Shown here piece after piece: positions 60,824 through 64,000 of a stretch of 64,000 nucleotides of DNA. How positions within the stretch are numbered: the first letter of the stretch is position 1; each line of letters starts with the position of its first letter. The DNA comes from Mycobacterium sp. PO1 (lineage in GTDB: Bacteria > Actinomycetota > Actinomycetes > Mycobacteriales > Mycobacteriaceae): assembly GCF_017312405.1 (NCBI RefSeq), contig NZ_BLTG01000061.1, forward strand, positions 1-64,000, given 5' to 3'. The translations under genes were made by a program, and so were the position numbers. Under the pieces are notes generated by a model that was not told the origin of the DNA, did no database searches, and worked only from the letters and a program-made list of their open reading frames with translations.

Positions 60824-61858
60824 ATGTCCTTCCCCCGCCGCCGCACCACGGCCGCCATCGCCGCCACCACGGCCCTGCTCACCCTGTCGGCCTGTGGCGG
60901 CAGCAGCCCCGACAACGCTCCCGCCGCCGACGGTTCCGCCACCCCGGCGACGCTGATGCTCAACTGGTACCCCTACGGCGAACACGCACCCTTCTACTAC
61001 GGCGTGCAGGAAGGCATCTTCGCCGACCACGGCATCGACCTGACCATCGACGCCGGACAGGGATCCACCAAGACCGTGCAGGCGATCGGCACCGGCCAGG
61101 CGGACTTCGGGTGGGCCGACACCCCTGCCGTACTGAGCAACATCGACAAGGGCGTCGACGTCAAGAGCGCGGGAGTCTTCCTGCAGACCACGCCCTCAGC
61201 GGTGCAGGTGTTCGCCGACTCGGGTATCGACGACCCCCAGGACCTCGCGGGCCGCACCATCGCGGTGTCCGCCGGTGATGCGCCCACCACGACCTTCCCG
61301 ATCTATCTGGACAAGGTCGGGGTGCCCGAGGATCAGGTGACCCAGCAGAGTCTCGACGCCGCCGGCAAGATGGCGGCGATGCTGTCGGGCCGCGTCGACG
61401 GGTTGATCGGCTTCGCCCACGACCAGGGTCCGACGATCGCCGACAAGAGTGGCCGCGAGGTGCGCTACCTGCGCTATTCCGATGCCGGCCTGAACTTCTA
61501 CAGCAACGGTCTGATCGTCAACAACGCCATGATCGCCGACAACCCAGAACTGGTGCAGGCGATGGTCGACGCCACCAGCGAGGCATTCGCGGCGGCCACC
61601 GAGAACCCGGAGGCTGCCGTCGACGCGATGGCTGGCAAAGACCCTCAGATGCCGCCGCGCGAGGTGCTGCTGCAGCAGTGGCAGCAGACCATCCCGTTGC
61701 TGTCCACACCGGCCACCGCCGATCAGGCACCGGGCAACAACGCCAAGGAGGACTGGGAGACCACCATCGCCACCCTCAACGAGGCCGGGCTGCTGGAGAG
61801 TGCCAAAGACCCTGCCGAGTACTGGGATTCGTCCTTCGCGCCCGACGGACAGCAGTAG
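60824..61858 (+). CDS. ABC transporter substrate-binding lipoprotein (NMT1/THI5-like)
   Basis: This 344-aa lipoprotein has signal peptide and lipobox TLSAC, then an NMT1/THI5-type fold (LMLNWYPYGEHAPFYYGVQEGIFADHGIDL, then GTGQADFGWADTPAVL). Family members bind pyrimidines, thiamine precursors, sulfonates or related anions. Here the neighbours point to a sugar-like or polyol substrate, which would be unusual. ATG 60824 has CAGGAG upstream. Confidence 0.9.
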   Translation: MSFPRRRTTAAIAATTALLTLSACGGSSPDNAPAADGSATPATLMLNWYPYGEHAPFYYGVQEGIFADHGIDLTIDAGQGSTKTVQAIGTGQADFGWADTPAVLSNIDKGVDVKSAGVFLQTTPSAVQVFADSGIDDPQDLAGRTIAVSAGDAPTTTFPIYLDKVGVPEDQVTQQSLDAAGKMAAMLSGRVDGLIGFAHDQGPTIADKSGREVRYLRYSDAGLNFYSNGLIVNNAMIADNPELVQAMVDATSEAFAAATENPEAAVDAMAGKDPQMPPREVLLQQWQQTIPLLSTPATADQAPGNNAKEDWETTIATLNEAGLLESAKDPAEYWDSSFAPDGQQ

Positions 61859-61870
61859 GAGATCCTGGAC

Positions 61871-62701
61871 ATGACCACCGCAACCATCACCCCGGCGGGT
61901 AACCCAGTGAAAAGCGACACCACCGAGTCCTCCGACGTGATCGCGATCGACGGTCTGACCGTGACGTTCTCCTCGAAGCGGGCCACGGTGACCGCGCTGG
62001 AGGACATCGATCTGCGGGTCGCTGACGGCGAGTTCGTCGCGATCGCCGGACCTTCGGGATGTGGCAAGTCCACGCTTCTGAAGGTGGTCGCCGGGCTGAC
62101 CGACGCATCCTCCGGAGACGTGCGCCTGCGCGGGACCCCGGTGCAGGGGCCGCAACGCGAGATCGGCTATGTGTTTCAGCGGGCAGCGCTGCTGGAGTGG
62201 CGGTCGGTACGCAAGAACATCCTGCTGCAGGCCGAGATGCGCGGCATGCCCCGCCAGGCTGCCCAGCAGCGTTGCGACCAGCTGATCGAGATGACCGGTC
62301 TGACCGGATTCGAGCAGGCCCTCCCCCACGAGCTCTCCGGCGGTATGCAGCAACGTGTCTCGCTGTGCCGCGCGCTGCTGCACCAGCCCCGGGTGCTGCT
62401 GATGGACGAACCGTTCGGGGCGCTCGACGCATTGACCCGGGAGAAGATGAACGTCGAGCTGCATCGCATCTGGCGCGAGACCGGCACCACCGTCGTACTG
62501 GTGACCCACTCGGTCGCCGAGGCGGTCTACCTCGCCAACAGGGTCGTCGTGATGGGCCCACGACCGGGCCGCATCATCGAGACCCTCGACGTCGACCTGC
62601 CCGCCGAGCGGGACTACGGCGAGACGATGGAACGTCCCGAGTTCATCCGGGTGGCCAACCGGGTGCGTGAACTGCTCGGCAGCTCCTCGGCCGCCGACTG
62701 A
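61871..62701 (+). CDS. ABC transporter ATP-binding protein
   Basis: This 276-aa ATPase of the SsuB/TauB class has Walker A GPSGCGKSTLL, signature LSGGMQQR, Walker B VLLMDEPFGALD and H-loop VTHS. It energises the adjacent permease. ATG 61871 has AGGAG upstream, 12 bases after the binding-protein stop. Confidence 0.95.
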   Translation: MTTATITPAGNPVKSDTTESSDVIAIDGLTVTFSSKRATVTALEDIDLRVADGEFVAIAGPSGCGKSTLLKVVAGLTDASSGDVRLRGTPVQGPQREIGYVFQRAALLEWRSVRKNILLQAEMRGMPRQAAQQRCDQLIEMTGLTGFEQALPHELSGGMQQRVSLCRALLHQPRVLLMDEPFGALDALTREKMNVELHRIWRETGTTVVLVTHSVAEAVYLANRVVVMGPRPGRIIETLDVDLPAERDYGETMERPEFIRVANRVRELLGSSSAAD

Positions 62702-62760
62702 CCCACCCCGCCCCGGCAGCGCGTGGGCGCGTGCCTGCTCACCTCGACACCTGTGTGTCG

Positions 62761-62780
62761 CGTGCAGACGCGCGCCCTCG
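62761..62780 (+). repeat. Convergent-gap motif, copy 2
   Basis: CGTGCAGACGCGCGCCCTCG lies in the 86-base gap between the convergent ATPase and MerR genes. It matches the copy at 63915-63934 at 19 of 20 bases. Confidence 0.65.
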
Positions 62781-62787
62781 CCGCGCG

Positions 62788-63213
62788 TCATCGCATCTGT
62801 TCGGCCGCCAAATCTTCCACGCTCATGCCATCGACCAGCCGGTCGAGCGCACCGGTCATCGTCGCGCACTCCCGTGTGGGGTGATCGGCCGGACAGTTCA
62901 GGGCGTGGGTGAGGAACTGCTGCGCGGCGCGAGCTTGGGCGATGACGCGGTCGAGATCGGCCAGCTGAGCGCGGACCGAGTCGCGCCACTGCTCGCTGGG
63001 CGCATCCAACACCGCTGCGGCGATGTCGAGCGGAACCCCCAGGCGGTGAACGATCTTCAGAAATGCCAGTCGTCGCAGCTCCTCGGTTCCGTACATCCGG
63101 GTCCCGGCTCGCCGGGCCTTGGGCCGCACCAGGCCACGCTCGTCGTAGTACCGCAAGGCCGACGGCCTCATCTGCAAGCGTGTCGCGGCCTCGCCGATCG
63201 TGATCGCGTCCAT
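62788..63213 (-). CDS. MerR-family regulator
   Basis: This 141-aa protein has the MerR winged HTH (ITIGEAATRLQMRPSALRYYDERGLVRPKAR, about 4-35) and a C-terminal coiled coil with two Cys (ALNCPADHPTRECATM) that could bind metal or sense redox. It is divergent from the methyltransferase gene, its probable target. ATG 63213; a GTG at 63231 is an alternative. Confidence 0.87.
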   Translation of the reverse strand: MDAITIGEAATRLQMRPSALRYYDERGLVRPKARRAGTRMYGTEELRRLAFLKIVHRLGVPLDIAAAVLDAPSEQWRDSVRAQLADLDRVIAQARAAQQFLTHALNCPADHPTRECATMTGALDRLVDGMSVEDLAAEQMR

Positions 63214-63259
63214 GACGTCATTTGACTTCACCTCGACTTGAACCGGCAAGGTCGTCGTC

Positions 63260-63874
63260 ATGAACGACACCACACCGATGCCGGTCAACCATCACGGCGA
63301 TCATCCTGGGTTCGCCGGACTCACCGGCACGCTGTTCGCGGCGGTGTTCCTGCTTGCGGGCCGCGCCGGTGCCGCTCTGGCCGGCGAGCTGACCAGCCCG
63401 GCGGCCGGCGACCACGTCGTCGACATCGGCTGCGGGCCGGGCAACGCGGTACGCGCGGCGGTCCGGCGGGGCGCCCGGGCCACCGGCGTCGACCCCTCTG
63501 CCGCGATGTTGCGCGTGGCACGCACCGTCACCCGGGACAAAGCCGCCACCTGGGCCGAGGGCAGCGCCGAAGCGCTGCCGGTCGCCGACGCCTGCGCCAC
63601 CCACGTCTGGGCGTTGGCGACGGTGCACCATTGGCGGGACGTCCCCACCGCACTGACCGAGATCCGTCGCGTGCTCGCCCCCGGTGGGCGGTTGCTGGCC
63701 ATCGAGCGCCGGACAGAACCCGGGGCGACGGGTTATGCCAGCCACGGCTGGACGGCACAGCAGGCCGAGTCTTTCGCGGCGCTGTGTTCATCGGCCGGCT
63801 TGGTCGACGTCGACGTGACGACGAGACAGGCCGGCAAGCGGGCCGTATGGGCGGTCTGCGCCCGCCGGCCCTGA
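63260..63874 (+). CDS. Class I SAM-dependent methyltransferase
   Basis: This 204-aa methyltransferase has motif I VVDIGCGPGN, an acidic residue ending strand 2 (GVDPS) and motif post-II VWALATVHHW (about 120). The acceptor is unknown; the divergent MerR gene suggests stress or xenobiotic control. ATG 63260. A TTGACT at 63222-63227 could be its -35. Confidence 0.87.
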   Translation: MNDTTPMPVNHHGDHPGFAGLTGTLFAAVFLLAGRAGAALAGELTSPAAGDHVVDIGCGPGNAVRAAVRRGARATGVDPSAAMLRVARTVTRDKAATWAEGSAEALPVADACATHVWALATVHHWRDVPTALTEIRRVLAPGGRLLAIERRTEPGATGYASHGWTAQQAESFAALCSSAGLVDVDVTTRQAGKRAVWAVCARRP

Positions 63875-63914
63875 TCCGGGCGCGCGCTGCGGTACGGCAA
63901 AGTCGGCGTGTCGC

Positions 63915-63934
63915 CGTGCAGACGCGCGCGCTCG
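63915..63934 (+). repeat. Convergent-gap motif, copy 3
   Basis: CGTGCAGACGCGCGCGCTCG lies in the 71-base gap between the methyltransferase and the next minus-strand gene. TCGCCG and CGGCGA flank it as possible stem arms. Confidence 0.65.
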
Positions 63935-63945
63935 GCGAAATGGGG

Positions 63946-64000
63946 TCAGCCGGCGCCCGCGACCAGCCAGCGGCCGGACAACACCCGCCAGCCGACGAAC
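63946..64000 (-). CDS. C-terminal end of a minus-strand gene (partial)
   Basis: The minus-strand frame from the window edge reads FVGWRVLSGRWLVAGAG and stops at TGA (63948-63946). The residues look like a genuine protein tail but are too few to name a family. The convergent-gap motif just beyond supports a gene end here. Confidence 0.4.
   Translation of the reverse strand, partial: FVGWRVLSGRWLVAGAG

Overview
This is a high-GC actinobacterial chromosome segment, most likely from a fast-growing Mycobacterium (Mycolicibacterium). The core gene order aldR-ald, bla, pepR, gpsI, lppU, rpsO, ribF, mntR/sirR, ltp1, truB, pptT, metallophosphoesterase, Rv2799-like, Rv2800-like follows M. tuberculosis Rv2779c to Rv2800 with insertions. 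Start codons are often GTG, and many genes overlap by four bases (ATGA or GTGA), so translational coupling is common.

Region 1 (about 1.3-17.3 kb) is a complete group 2a [NiFe]-hydrogenase locus of the Huc type, which oxidises atmospheric H2. One minus-strand operon carries a HucM-like scaffold, the small and large subunits, the maturation protease, and a coupled accessory block: a 90-aa protein, a TPR protein, the NifU/Rieske protein HucE, a six-blade NHL propeller and a 275-aa protein of unknown function. A divergent AraC-type regulator and a full hyp set (hypFCDE on minus, hypAB on plus) supply control and Ni/Fe(CN)2CO assembly. The cluster directly abuts aldR-ald.

Region 2 (19.1-22.5 kb) holds a nested mobile element. 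An IS5-like DDE insertion sequence sits exactly in the stop codon of a GXWXG/DUF4334 gene. It is itself split by a TnpB-only (IS200/IS605-type) element whose inferred guide is the IS5 terminal inverted repeat.

Region 3 (22.5-30.5 kb) is the conserved core: class A beta-lactamase, PepR protease, PNPase with a structured leader, LppU, S15, RibF and the MntR-type regulator.

Region 4 (30.5-39.4 kb) is a coupled lipid/CoA-ester catabolic operon (ltp1 thiolase, SRPBCC, MaoC hydratase, SDR, acyl-CoA dehydrogenase, alpha/beta hydrolase, acyl-CoA synthetase, frameshifted SDR). A TetR regulator lies upstream and a 24-bp palindrome lies in the promoter.

Region 5 (39.5-45.7 kb) has two adjacent, paralogous, very acidic exported beta-rich proteins. 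Region 6 (45.7-55.2 kb) carries truB, pptT, a phosphoesterase, an exported protein behind a KstR-type box, a sulfotransferase pair with a divergent TetR regulator, a CocE-type hydrolase, DUF1802, DUF2277 and an enoyl-CoA hydratase.

Region 7 (55.3-62.7 kb) is a LacI-controlled catabolic and uptake locus: TIM-barrel isomerase, DUF993 aldolase-like protein and Gfo/Idh oxidoreductase diverging from lacI and a nitrate/taurine-type ABC transporter, linked by two mirror-image copies of one operator. A MerR regulator, a SAM methyltransferase and the tail of a minus-strand gene close the window. A 20-bp motif recurs in all three convergent gene gaps longer than about 60 bp.
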